Made by a program: the position numbers and the translations under genes. Of a stretch of DNA of 64,000 nucleotides, positions 17,917-25,892 are shown one piece after another. Position 1 is the stretch's first letter. The number at the start of each line of letters is the position of its first letter. The notes below the pieces were generated by a model, which did not search any database, was not told the origin of the DNA, and worked only from the letters and a program-made list of their open reading frames with translations. The stretch is from Zavarzinella formosa DSM 19928 (GTDB lineage Bacteria; Planctomycetota; Planctomycetia; Gemmatales; Gemmataceae). Where the stretch lies: contig NZ_JH636444.1 in NCBI RefSeq assembly GCF_000255705.1, forward strand, positions 44,980-108,979. The letters run 5' to 3'.

Positions 17917-18975
17917 ATGGCATTCGTTGACCGCGTCGAGATTTTCGTAAAGGCCGGGGACGGCGGCCGGGGCATGTGTTGCTTCCGTCGGGAAAAGTAC
18001 GTCCCCAAAGGCGGCCCCGACGGTGGCGACGGCGGCGATGGCGGCTCCATCATCCTGCAAGCCGATCCGAACGCGGACAGCCTGACGGCCCTCGCCCATG
18101 CCAAACACCATCGCGCCCAATCCGGAGAACGGGGCGGTTCGTCGCAATGTCATGGCCGCACGGCCAAAGACATGATTCTGTTCGTCCCGCCGGGAACGGT
18201 TGTCCGTGACCGGGACCGGGGACACGTGCTCAAGGATCTGACAGAAGTCGGTGAGAAGGTGACGGTGGCTCGCGGCGGCAAAGGCGGCCGCGGCAACAAG
18301 CATTTCGCCACGTCAACCAATCGGGCGCCGCGTGAGTTTGAAGAAGGGGGCGAAGGCGAGGAACGCTGGATCACCCTCGAATTGAAGGTCATCGCCGACG
18401 TGGGTTTGGTGGGACTGCCGAACGCCGGCAAGTCCACGTTGCTCTCGCGGCTTTCACGGGCTCGGCCGGAAATCGCCGACTATCCGTTCACCACGAAGTA
18501 CCCCAACTTGGGCATCGCCAATGTGGGTGACGACCGCTCATTCGTGATCGCCGATTTGCCGGGACTCATTGAAGGCGCCCACAGCGGGGTGGGTCTCGGG
18601 CATGAGTTCTTGCGGCACGTCGAACGCACCCGCATTTTGATTCACCTGATCGAACCGTATCCGACGGATGACAACGATCCGCTGGAGAATTACCGGACGA
18701 TCCGCAAAGAGCTGGAACTATACAGCCCGGAACTCGCCCGCAAGCCGGAGTTCATCGCCCTCAGCAAGGGGGAGTTGACCGACACGGAAGAAGTCCGGCA
18801 GCGCATGGCTGACGAACTTCAACAAGAAGTCCATCGCATTTCAGCAGTCACCGGACAGGGCTTGGCCGCGTTGATGACGGCCGTGCTTCGCAAACTGGAT
18901 GAACTCCCGAAACCGGCTCCGGTCTCTGCGGCCGATGAGTTCCTGGCTCCCGTTGAAACCGCTCCGCTCATCTGA
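17917..18975 (+). CDS. obg: GTPase Obg/CgtA
   Basis: Obg is a ribosome-associated GTPase for 50S assembly and stress control. The 352-residue product has the glycine-rich Obg fold (residues 1-158, with KGGPDGGDGGDGGSI and RGGKGGRGNKHFATS), P-loop GLPNAGKS (166-173), switch segment YPFTTKYPNLG and DLPGLIEGA. It lacks the C-terminal OCT domain of some homologues, which is normal for many phyla. The stop is 7 bases before coaX. Confidence 0.96.
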   Translation: MAFVDRVEIFVKAGDGGRGMCCFRREKYVPKGGPDGGDGGDGGSIILQADPNADSLTALAHAKHHRAQSGERGGSSQCHGRTAKDMILFVPPGTVVRDRDRGHVLKDLTEVGEKVTVARGGKGGRGNKHFATSTNRAPREFEEGGEGEERWITLELKVIADVGLVGLPNAGKSTLLSRLSRARPEIADYPFTTKYPNLGIANVGDDRSFVIADLPGLIEGAHSGVGLGHEFLRHVERTRILIHLIEPYPTDDNDPLENYRTIRKELELYSPELARKPEFIALSKGELTDTEEVRQRMADELQQEVHRISAVTGQGLAALMTAVLRKLDELPKPAPVSAADEFLAPVETAPLI

Positions 18976-18982
18976 GGCCCTC

Positions 18983-19747
18983 ATGACGAATGTCGTCGTG
19001 GACATCGGGAATTCCCGCGTCAAATTTTGCCAGACCGTTTTCGACGACCTGTTGCTTCCGGTTCGCGGCATCGGCCGCGATTCCGCGATCACGTTTGATG
19101 ATGTCGCCCGCGATTGGGATCTTACAGCCGGAACTCATTGGGCCGTCGCCTCGACCGATCCGGCCCGGCTGGCGGAGTTTCTTCAATGGGCCAAAGATCG
19201 CGGAGATCAAACCTTTGCGGTGGAATCTCCCTGGCAAATCCCGATGGGTGTGCAAGTTGATTTCCCGGAGAAAGTTGGCATCGACCGTCTCTTGAACGCC
19301 TACGCGGCCAAAAAACTGATCAAACTCGGCGAACCGGCCATCATTGTTGATTCCGGCTCGGCGGTCACCGTGGATCTGCTGGACGAGGCCGGGTTTTTCC
19401 AAGGCGGAAGCATATTCCCCGGCCTCAACTTGATGGCGAAGTCGCTGCATGCGTACACGGCCAAACTTCCGCTGGTCGATCCGCGCGAGGGGACAGGAAT
19501 CCTGCCGGGCAAGAACACGGAATCGGCCATGCGGCTTGGCATCATGAACGCCGTGGCCGGCGGGATTGACGCCATCGTGCGCGAACTGGCGACGCAATGC
19601 CTGCAAACGCCGCGAGTCTTCCTGACCGGCGGCGACATGACTCCCGCCCTTTCCGGGCTACTCCAAAGCCGCCATCAATTCTTGAGTGAAGTCCGTCCCG
19701 CCTTGACACTTGAGGGGATCAGGCTCGTCGCGGAGTATCATTCGTGA
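18983..19747 (+). CDS. coaX: Type III pantothenate kinase
   Basis: CoaX phosphorylates pantothenate, the first step of coenzyme A synthesis. The 254-residue protein has the ASKHA-fold phosphate motif VVVDIGNSRVKF (5-16), KVGIDRLLNAYAA, IIVDSGSAVTVDLLD and GGSIFPGLNLM. The third motif has Ser where Thr is more common (DSGSA for DxGTA), a conservative change. ATG at 18983 follows the obg stop by seven bases. Its TGA overlaps the next gene's GTG start. Confidence 0.93.
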   Translation: MTNVVVDIGNSRVKFCQTVFDDLLLPVRGIGRDSAITFDDVARDWDLTAGTHWAVASTDPARLAEFLQWAKDRGDQTFAVESPWQIPMGVQVDFPEKVGIDRLLNAYAAKKLIKLGEPAIIVDSGSAVTVDLLDEAGFFQGGSIFPGLNLMAKSLHAYTAKLPLVDPREGTGILPGKNTESAMRLGIMNAVAGGIDAIVRELATQCLQTPRVFLTGGDMTPALSGLLQSRHQFLSEVRPALTLEGIRLVAEYHS

Positions 19748-20757
19748 TTACCGCGACGGTGCTAACGCCCGCCGGATCGGGGGCCATCGCGGTGATTACC
19801 ATCCGGGGGGCAGGGAGTTGGCCGCTTCTTCGCCAGTTGTTCATTCCCGCCAATCGCCGACCATTGTCGGAAACACCTTCTCGCGGATTCCGGTTCGGTA
19901 ACTTCGCTGAGGAATCCGGCGATGAAGTGATCTTGGTCGTTCACCATGCGGAATCAGTCGAGATCCACTCCCACGGCGGGCCACTGGTGGTGAAGTGGAT
20001 ATTGGATAAGCTGGAATCGCACGGGGTTACCATCGAGTCCGAGGCCAAGTTTGATTCCGGCGACCCGGCCGCTTGGCGCTTGTTGCCATTTGCCAAGACC
20101 GTGCGATGCGCGTCCATTTTGTTGGATCAAGCACATGGGGCCTATCTGGAAGCGGCCAAGAAACCGTCGCCCGAAACCGAGGCCATTCTTCGACGAAATG
20201 CTATCGTCGGGAAGCATCTGATCGACCCGTGGAAAGTCGTGATCGCCGGTCGGCCCAATGCGGGCAAGAGCAGTCTGCTGAATGCGTTAGCCGGTTATGC
20301 CCGGAGTGTGGTATCGGCCATCCCCGGCACCACCCGCGATACGGTGACCACGGAAGTCGCCTTTGATGGCTGGCCGGTGAGTTTGACAGACACCGCCGGA
20401 CTTCGTGAATCGAATGACGAGTTGGAAAACGAAGGAATTCGCCGGGCGGGCACATATCTTCGCAAGGCTGATCTCGTTGTCTGGGTGGTCGATCTCGATT
20501 CCCCCGACCCGGCTTGGCAGATAGCCGCGATTCCCCATGAGTTGAACAACCGGACGCTGGTTGTCTTCAACAAAATTGATGCCTTTCCCGGTCGGCCGCC
20601 TAGGGCGATGGGCGTGTCGGCAACCACCGGAGAAGGCTTGCCAGAGTTGATCGCCGAAATTGTCCGGCGGTTGGTCCCGAATCCCCCGCAGCCCGGCGAG
20701 CCAGTTCCCTATACACCGGAACTGGCCGCCAAATGGTCAGCCGCCGCAACCCTTTGA
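19744..20757 (+). CDS. MnmE-like GTPase lacking the C-terminal catalytic region
   Basis: MnmE with MnmG modifies U34 of tRNAs. This 337-residue protein keeps an MnmE-like N-terminus (TATVLTPAGSGAIAVITIRG; VEIHSHGGPLVVKWILDKL) and a GTPase domain with GRPNAGKS (169-176), DTAGLR (216-221) and NKID (276-279). It is about 110 residues shorter than MnmE, lacks most of the helical domain, and has no C-terminal CxGK motif, so it is unlikely to be a full tRNA-modifying MnmE. The GTG start overlaps the coaX stop, so it is translationally coupled. Its last 21 bases overlap the opposing radical SAM gene. Confidence 0.85.
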   Translation: MITATVLTPAGSGAIAVITIRGAGSWPLLRQLFIPANRRPLSETPSRGFRFGNFAEESGDEVILVVHHAESVEIHSHGGPLVVKWILDKLESHGVTIESEAKFDSGDPAAWRLLPFAKTVRCASILLDQAHGAYLEAAKKPSPETEAILRRNAIVGKHLIDPWKVVIAGRPNAGKSSLLNALAGYARSVVSAIPGTTRDTVTTEVAFDGWPVSLTDTAGLRESNDELENEGIRRAGTYLRKADLVVWVVDLDSPDPAWQIAAIPHELNNRTLVVFNKIDAFPGRPPRAMGVSATTGEGLPELIAEIVRRLVPNPPQPGEPVPYTPELAAKWSAAATL

Positions 20758-22584
20758 TTCCGGGCCGACCGCCTCGGCCATGACCGTGAGTTGGACCACA
20801 CTGCGTTCCTGTTCCTTCTCCAGATACGCCCGGCCCTTCTTCACGTTCACATGGTCCCACGGCAGCACTTCCGTGATCGGCCGCTGACGGTTCACATAGA
20901 AACTGTAATCGATACCCAAATCCTTCACGGTCTGCCACCAGAGTTTCGGCTGGAAGCATTCCCGCCAGGCGTCCAGTCTGGCCCCGCGTCGCCAGGCTTC
21001 GTGCAGCACCATCGCAATTCGGCGGTCGCCCCGCGTGAGCAACCCTTCCAGCATGCTCGTGTCCACGTCGTGTTGCTTGATCGTCACCGAACGGGTCTTC
21101 ACCTTGTTTCGCAGATATTGCCCGGCGTACTCGAAGTACTCGCGGGTTTGCATCCCGTTCCATTGATACGGCGTGTGCGGTTTCGGGATGAAGTTGGAGA
21201 CAGAGGCCGTCACATCGGCCGACTTGCCGCGAACTTCCCGGCCGATTCGGGCGATGGTTTCGCTGACTTCGACGATGCCATCAAGGTCCACCGTGCGTTC
21301 GCCCGGCAGACCGCAGAGGTAATAGAGCTTCACCTTTTGCCAGCCGTTCTTAAACGCCTCCCGGCAACCTTCAAACAGGTCGTCGTTCTTGATCTTCTTG
21401 CGAATCTGCTCTCTCATGTCGTCGCGGGCGACTTCCGGGGCGAGGGTCAGGCCCGCTTTGCGGATGCCTTTGATGAGTCCCGGCAGCGAACGCAATTGAT
21501 GGTTGATCCGCAGGCTCGGGAGCGAGACGTTCACGCCGAGCGGATGAAACACTTCGTGCATCCGTTTGACGAGTTGCTCGAAGTGCGGGTAATCGCTGCT
21601 GGACAGACTCAACAAACTGATTTCATTCGTGCCGGTGTTGCGGTAACTTTCGAGGGCCGACTGCACGATGGTCTCGACACTCCGCAACCGCAACGGGCGT
21701 TTGATGACCGTCGATTGGCAAAAACGGCATTGGTGCGGGCATCCCCGCATAATCTCGATGGCGATGCGGTCATGCGGCGTTTGCACGAACGGGACAACCG
21801 GCCGAACGGGTAACGGGATCGCGTCCAAGTCTTGTGTGATCGTGCAGGATGTGATTTCCTTCGGCACATCGCTGCGTGTGCGGTGCATGGCGGCCAGCGT
21901 GCCGTCCCGGTGATATTCGGGCTCGTAGAAAGTCGGGGCGTAAGCCCAAGTTGTGGAACCGGCTACTTCGGCCAGCATCTCCAACCGGCGGGAGGGGGAA
22001 AGGTCGCCGTCGCGGATTGCTTTTTCCTTGAGCGTCACCCACAGATTCATCACCCACGGCAACGATTCTTCGCCGTCTCCGATGATGAAGACATCCACAA
22101 AAGGAGCCAACAACTCCGGGTTTTGCGCCCCCGGCCCGCCGGCGATCACCAAGGGATCGAGAACGCTCCGGTCGCGATTCCAGACCGGGATGCCGCCGAG
22201 GTCGAGCATCGTCAGCACGTTGGTGTAACTCACCTCGTACTGAAGACTGAAGCCGACAAGGTCAAACGCGCTGAGAGGCGTAAAAGTTTCCAGCGAATAA
22301 AGCGGCAACTTGTGGGAGCGCAGGCGGGGTTCCCAATCGACCCAAGGCGTGAACGCCCGTTCACAGGCCCATTGCGGGTCCGAGTTCATGATGCTGTAAA
22401 GCACCTGCATGCCGTGATGGCTCATGCCGAGCTGATAGGTGTCCGGGAAGGCCAGACAGAGCTTGCCGCGAACTTGCCGATGATCCTTGACGATGCTGTT
22501 GAGTTCCCCACCGATGTATTGGGCGGGCGTTCCCACTTGGGGCAGCAGGCGAAAAACGGCTTCCTTCAAATCGACGTTCAGCAT
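20737..22584 (-). CDS. B12-binding-type radical SAM protein (TIGR03960-like)
   Basis: The 615-residue protein starts LPQVGTPAQYIGGELNSI, the opening of the TIGR03960 family, followed by a cobalamin-binding-like region (residues about 40-190, IIGDGEESL) and a radical SAM domain with the cluster motif CPHQCRFC (Cys282, 286, 289). The substrate is unknown. In many bacteria this domain is adjacent or fused to a DUF2344 partner; none is seen here. It converges on the MnmE-like GTPase and overlaps its 3' end. Confidence 0.88.
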   Translation of the reverse strand: MLNVDLKEAVFRLLPQVGTPAQYIGGELNSIVKDHRQVRGKLCLAFPDTYQLGMSHHGMQVLYSIMNSDPQWACERAFTPWVDWEPRLRSHKLPLYSLETFTPLSAFDLVGFSLQYEVSYTNVLTMLDLGGIPVWNRDRSVLDPLVIAGGPGAQNPELLAPFVDVFIIGDGEESLPWVMNLWVTLKEKAIRDGDLSPSRRLEMLAEVAGSTTWAYAPTFYEPEYHRDGTLAAMHRTRSDVPKEITSCTITQDLDAIPLPVRPVVPFVQTPHDRIAIEIMRGCPHQCRFCQSTVIKRPLRLRSVETIVQSALESYRNTGTNEISLLSLSSSDYPHFEQLVKRMHEVFHPLGVNVSLPSLRINHQLRSLPGLIKGIRKAGLTLAPEVARDDMREQIRKKIKNDDLFEGCREAFKNGWQKVKLYYLCGLPGERTVDLDGIVEVSETIARIGREVRGKSADVTASVSNFIPKPHTPYQWNGMQTREYFEYAGQYLRNKVKTRSVTIKQHDVDTSMLEGLLTRGDRRIAMVLHEAWRRGARLDAWRECFQPKLWWQTVKDLGIDYSFYVNRQRPITEVLPWDHVNVKKGRAYLEKEQERSVVQLTVMAEAVGPESKGCGG

Positions 22585-22833
22585 GTTCGGCTATCTCCAT
22601 CCGAGGGCACGAGGATAATTTAGTCCGAATGCCGGGATTCTTCACGGGAGCCGTCGTGAAAACTCGTCCAATGAGTTGATTTTTCCCGTGAAGAGATGAT
22701 TGATCGTTCCGGCGTCCTGTTGACTTCTCCGGTTGCTTGCGGAAAATCCTCCTCATGTGTCCCATCGGGACGCTCTCATCAACACTTGATGATCTCACAT
22801 CGTTCGAGTTGACTCTTCCCAAGGAGAACGCAC

Positions 22834-23406
22834 ATGCGTCACATGCGATTGGCAATGGCCTGTCTGTTGGCGGTCGGAGTATTTTCCTACGCCGATGATG
22901 AGAAATCACCCAAGAACCTTGTCGTCAACGGCAGCTTCGAGGATGGTCCGGAAGTTCCGGCTGTTCCCGGATTTGCCTCACTCGACAAGGATTCGGATGC
23001 CATCAAGGGCTGGAAGGTCACCCGCGGGCAGATTGACTTGATTGAGGGGTATTGGAAGGGGGCCGAGGGAAAACGCAGTCTCGACCTCAACGGCTCGCCG
23101 GGCACCGGCGGCGTCAAGCAAACGATCACCACCGAGAAGGGAAAGAAGTACAAGCTCACGTTCAAACTGGCGGGCAATCCCGGTGCCCCGGCCAAGAAGG
23201 AAGTGACCGTTGAAGCCGGTGAAAGCAAGAAAGCGTTCGCCTTTGATGCGACCGGCAAAACGCAGGAAGAAATGGGCTGGGAACTGAAGGAATTGGAATT
23301 CACCGCCACGGGCGACAAGACGGACATCGAACTTTATTCGACGACCGCCGACACGGAAAACAGCGGTCCGGCCATCGATGATGTCAAAGTAGTCGAAGTC
23401 AAGTGA
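22834..23406 (+). CDS. Secreted DUF642/choice-of-anchor-C-like protein
   Basis: The 190-residue product has a signal peptide (MRHMRLAMACLLAVGVFSYA) and then NLVVNGSFEDGP, followed by IKGWKV, a conserved SLDLNGSPGTGGVKQTI stretch and a final AIDDVKVVEV. This is the galactose-binding-like beta-sandwich of the DUF642 or choice-of-anchor C group. It is probably an extracytoplasmic carbohydrate- or matrix-binding protein. AAGGAG lies 7 bases before the ATG. It is a single-gene unit flanked by minus-strand genes. Confidence 0.8.
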   Translation: MRHMRLAMACLLAVGVFSYADDEKSPKNLVVNGSFEDGPEVPAVPGFASLDKDSDAIKGWKVTRGQIDLIEGYWKGAEGKRSLDLNGSPGTGGVKQTITTEKGKKYKLTFKLAGNPGAPAKKEVTVEAGESKKAFAFDATGKTQEEMGWELKELEFTATGDKTDIELYSTTADTENSGPAIDDVKVVEVK

Positions 23407-23413
23407 CAGCCGG

Positions 23414-24415
23414 TCAGCCCTTGCATTCGCAAATGGCCAGCTTGTTATGCCCGGCAACGTACAGCGTGCTCATGTCGGGCGTTGTCGTCACATCGTGAAT
23501 GTGCATCCCCGCTTTTTCCTGTCGGATGGACTTCTTGCCGACGGGATCAAGCATCAGGTAAAAACCTTCTGCAGCGCCGCCCGCCCCGAGCAGCCATGAA
23601 CCATCGGGGGAGAATTGCAGGTGGTTCACCAACCCGGCGAATTTGTCGCTTTGGTGTTCCCAAGTCCGCTTGGAAGTGGCCACGTCGAACAATTCGACCC
23701 GAGCCTTGCCTTCCAAGTGGTCAATGTTGCCAATTTTGCCGCTGCCGCCAACGGCCAGCGTTTTGCCATCTGGTGAGAAGGCGAGCGAGCGAATCCCGCC
23801 GATGGAGTGCAACCGGGCGGTCGGGTCCCAAGTGTAGAAGACCGGGGCTTCGAGTTCGCCGGTCTTCTTGCCGGTGGCCACGTCCCAGAGGATGATCTTG
23901 CCGACCTTGTCCCCGGTCGCCACCGTCTTGCCGTCGTCCGTGAAGGCGGCGGCGTAGAGCATCGAATTGAAATTCGTCGGGGTCTTTTCGGCATGTCCCT
24001 TGAGTTCATGCAGCAGTTTGCCGGATTCGGCATCCCACAATTTGGCGACCATGTCGTCGCCCACGGAGACGATTGTTTTGCCATCCTTGGAGGCATGAAC
24101 GCCGCGAATCCATTTGCCGTGGGCCGTCTCGCTTTTGATCATCTTGTTCGCGGCCGAATCAAACCATGACAACTTGCAATCGTACCCGCCGGAGACGATT
24201 TTCGTTCCCGCGAGAGCCACGCCGGTCACATAGCTTTCGTGGCCGTAGAGTTCCTTCGGCTCAAATTTCGTCGCCGCGAAGTCCGCTTCATAGACCTTAA
24301 AATCCGATGCCCCGAACACCACTTTGGCAGTGTTCGGCCGAAGCGTCAGACTGAAACAGATGGCCTTGAAACCGTGTTCCTTGACCGTCTTGAATTGTTC
24401 GGGTTTGGCCGGCAT
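23414..24415 (-). CDS. WD40-repeat protein, cassette 1
   Basis: The product (333 residues from ATG 24415) consists of WD40-type blades, for example KTIVSVGDDMVAKLWDAESG and TVATGDKVGKIILWDVATG. No signal peptide or membrane segment is seen, so it should be cytoplasmic unless exported atypically. Upstream in-frame codons to 24475 were not used because MPAKPEQFKTVKEHGFKAI is a plausible natural start. It is the last gene of a DUF1549-DUF1501-WD40 group and a paralogue of the gene at 27705. Confidence 0.85.
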   Translation of the reverse strand: MPAKPEQFKTVKEHGFKAICFSLTLRPNTAKVVFGASDFKVYEADFAATKFEPKELYGHESYVTGVALAGTKIVSGGYDCKLSWFDSAANKMIKSETAHGKWIRGVHASKDGKTIVSVGDDMVAKLWDAESGKLLHELKGHAEKTPTNFNSMLYAAAFTDDGKTVATGDKVGKIILWDVATGKKTGELEAPVFYTWDPTARLHSIGGIRSLAFSPDGKTLAVGGSGKIGNIDHLEGKARVELFDVATSKRTWEHQSDKFAGLVNHLQFSPDGSWLLGAGGAAEGFYLMLDPVGKKSIRQEKAGMHIHDVTTTPDMSTLYVAGHNKLAICECKG

Positions 24416-24493
24416 GGGAAGGACTCGCTGGGAATGTTTCGATGGAACCCGGTTTGATGACCAACCACACTTCACGAAGATCGGATGTCAGCC

Positions 24494-24551
24494 ATGTAGG
24501 TCAGGCTTTCTAGCCTGACTTGTTCGTCAGGCTAGAAAGCCTGACCTACAT
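24494..24551. repeat. Perfect 26-bp inverted repeat
   Basis: Left arm 24494-24519 and right arm 24526-24551 are perfectly complementary around a six-base loop (TTGTTC). Each arm contains AGGTCAGGCTTTCTAGCCTG, itself partly palindromic. It fills most of the 141-base gap between the DUF1501 stop and the WD40 start. No T-run follows, so it looks more like a REP/MITE-type palindrome than a classical terminator. Confidence 0.9.
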
Positions 24552-24556
24552 GAATG

Positions 24557-25858
24557 TTACGCAACCAATTCCTTGATCGCTTCGGTTCCCGGCTCGACCA
24601 GCGGCACGGGTCGGGAGCCGAGATAATAGTTTTTGTGCGGGTTGATGCCGAGGGCCGAGTAGATGGTGGCATACAACTTGGCCGCGTCTGCTTCGCCTTC
24701 GACGACTTTGTTCCCGTTCGCGTCCGTCTTGCCGTAAGCCACACCGCCTTTGATGCCGCCGCCGGTGATCGAGCAGGACCAGGCCGAGGCGAAGTGATCG
24801 CGGCCAAGGCTGGAGTTGATGCCCGGTGTCCGGCCGAATTCGGCGAGGGTGACGATCATCGTGTTTTCAAGCAATCCCCGGTCCTTGAGATCGTCGATCA
24901 GGGCCGCCATCACATGGTCCAGTTCGGGAACCATTTCTTGGTGCGTTTCAAAGTTTTGGCCGTGGCTGTCCCACCACGCGCGGGCCACTCGGATGAACGG
25001 CACGCCAGCCTCGGCCAATCGCCGGGCGATCAGGGCTTGTTCGCCGAATTGCGAACGGCCGTACAGATCTCGGGTTTTGGCCGACTCTTGTGACACGTCG
25101 AACAGCTTTTCGCTGGCCATCAGACCGCGAACCCGTTGATAAGCTTCGTTATGGCTTCCCAACACCTTGTTTGGTCGGCCTTGCGAAAATTGCTTGCTCA
25201 TCAACTCGCGGAGGTCGGCCCGCTGAACGTGGTCCAGTTCCGAGATACCGTCCAACTTGCGGATGTCCGGCGGTTGGTTGTTCGTGGTGAGTTCCATCGG
25301 GGCGTAACGACTGCCGAGGAAGCCCGAATCGCCGGCCATGCGGCCTTCGGTCTGCGTGTAGAAGGTCACGTAGTCGGGAACCTTGCTGTCGGCCCGGCCC
25401 ATTTCCTTGGCCATCACGGCCCCGAGATCCGGGTATTTCACGACGGCCTCGTCACGACGGCCCCGCATCATCAGTTTGGCCGCGCCGCCGTGGTCGCCGT
25501 TCTTGGTGTTCAGCGAGCGGATGATGCAGGTGTGCTGCATCCGGGCGGCGAGTTTCGGCATCAGTTCCGAGATGTGAACACCTGGCACGGCCGTTTGGAT
25601 GGACCGGAACGGTCCGCCCGTTGGCGCGCCCGGTTTCGGGTCGAAGGTTTCCAACTGGCTGGAACCGCCGGCGAGCCAGAGCATGATCACCCGCTTCTGG
25701 TCTTTCTTCAGTTCCCCGGCCAAGGCTGAATTGGAGAGAGCGTCCAATCCGGTCATGTCGGCAAAGGCCGAGACCCCGGCGGCGGCCGAGAGTCCCAAGA
25801 AGCCCCGGCGATTCAGGCGGTGATCGTTCGATCCGCAGAAGGTGGATTTCGTGTTCAT
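24557..25858 (-). CDS. DUF1501 protein, Tat-exported, cassette 1
   Basis: DUF1501 proteins belong to the alkaline phosphatase/sulfatase-like superfamily and are abundant in planctomycetes; their substrates are unknown. The 433-residue product begins with a twin-arginine signal (NRRGFLGLSAAAG), then MLWLAGGSSQLETFDPKPG, HTCIIRSLNTKNGDHGGA, WDSHGQNFETH and LAEFGRTPGINSSLGRDHF. ATG 25858 places the Tat motif near the N-terminus. It lies 34 bases after the DUF1549 partner. Confidence 0.92.
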   Translation of the reverse strand: MNTKSTFCGSNDHRLNRRGFLGLSAAAGVSAFADMTGLDALSNSALAGELKKDQKRVIMLWLAGGSSQLETFDPKPGAPTGGPFRSIQTAVPGVHISELMPKLAARMQHTCIIRSLNTKNGDHGGAAKLMMRGRRDEAVVKYPDLGAVMAKEMGRADSKVPDYVTFYTQTEGRMAGDSGFLGSRYAPMELTTNNQPPDIRKLDGISELDHVQRADLRELMSKQFSQGRPNKVLGSHNEAYQRVRGLMASEKLFDVSQESAKTRDLYGRSQFGEQALIARRLAEAGVPFIRVARAWWDSHGQNFETHQEMVPELDHVMAALIDDLKDRGLLENTMIVTLAEFGRTPGINSSLGRDHFASAWSCSITGGGIKGGVAYGKTDANGNKVVEGEADAAKLYATIYSALGINPHKNYYLGSRPVPLVEPGTEAIKELVA

Positions 25859-25892
25859 CGGAAAATCTCGTCTCGGAAGGCCCGGGGTGGGA

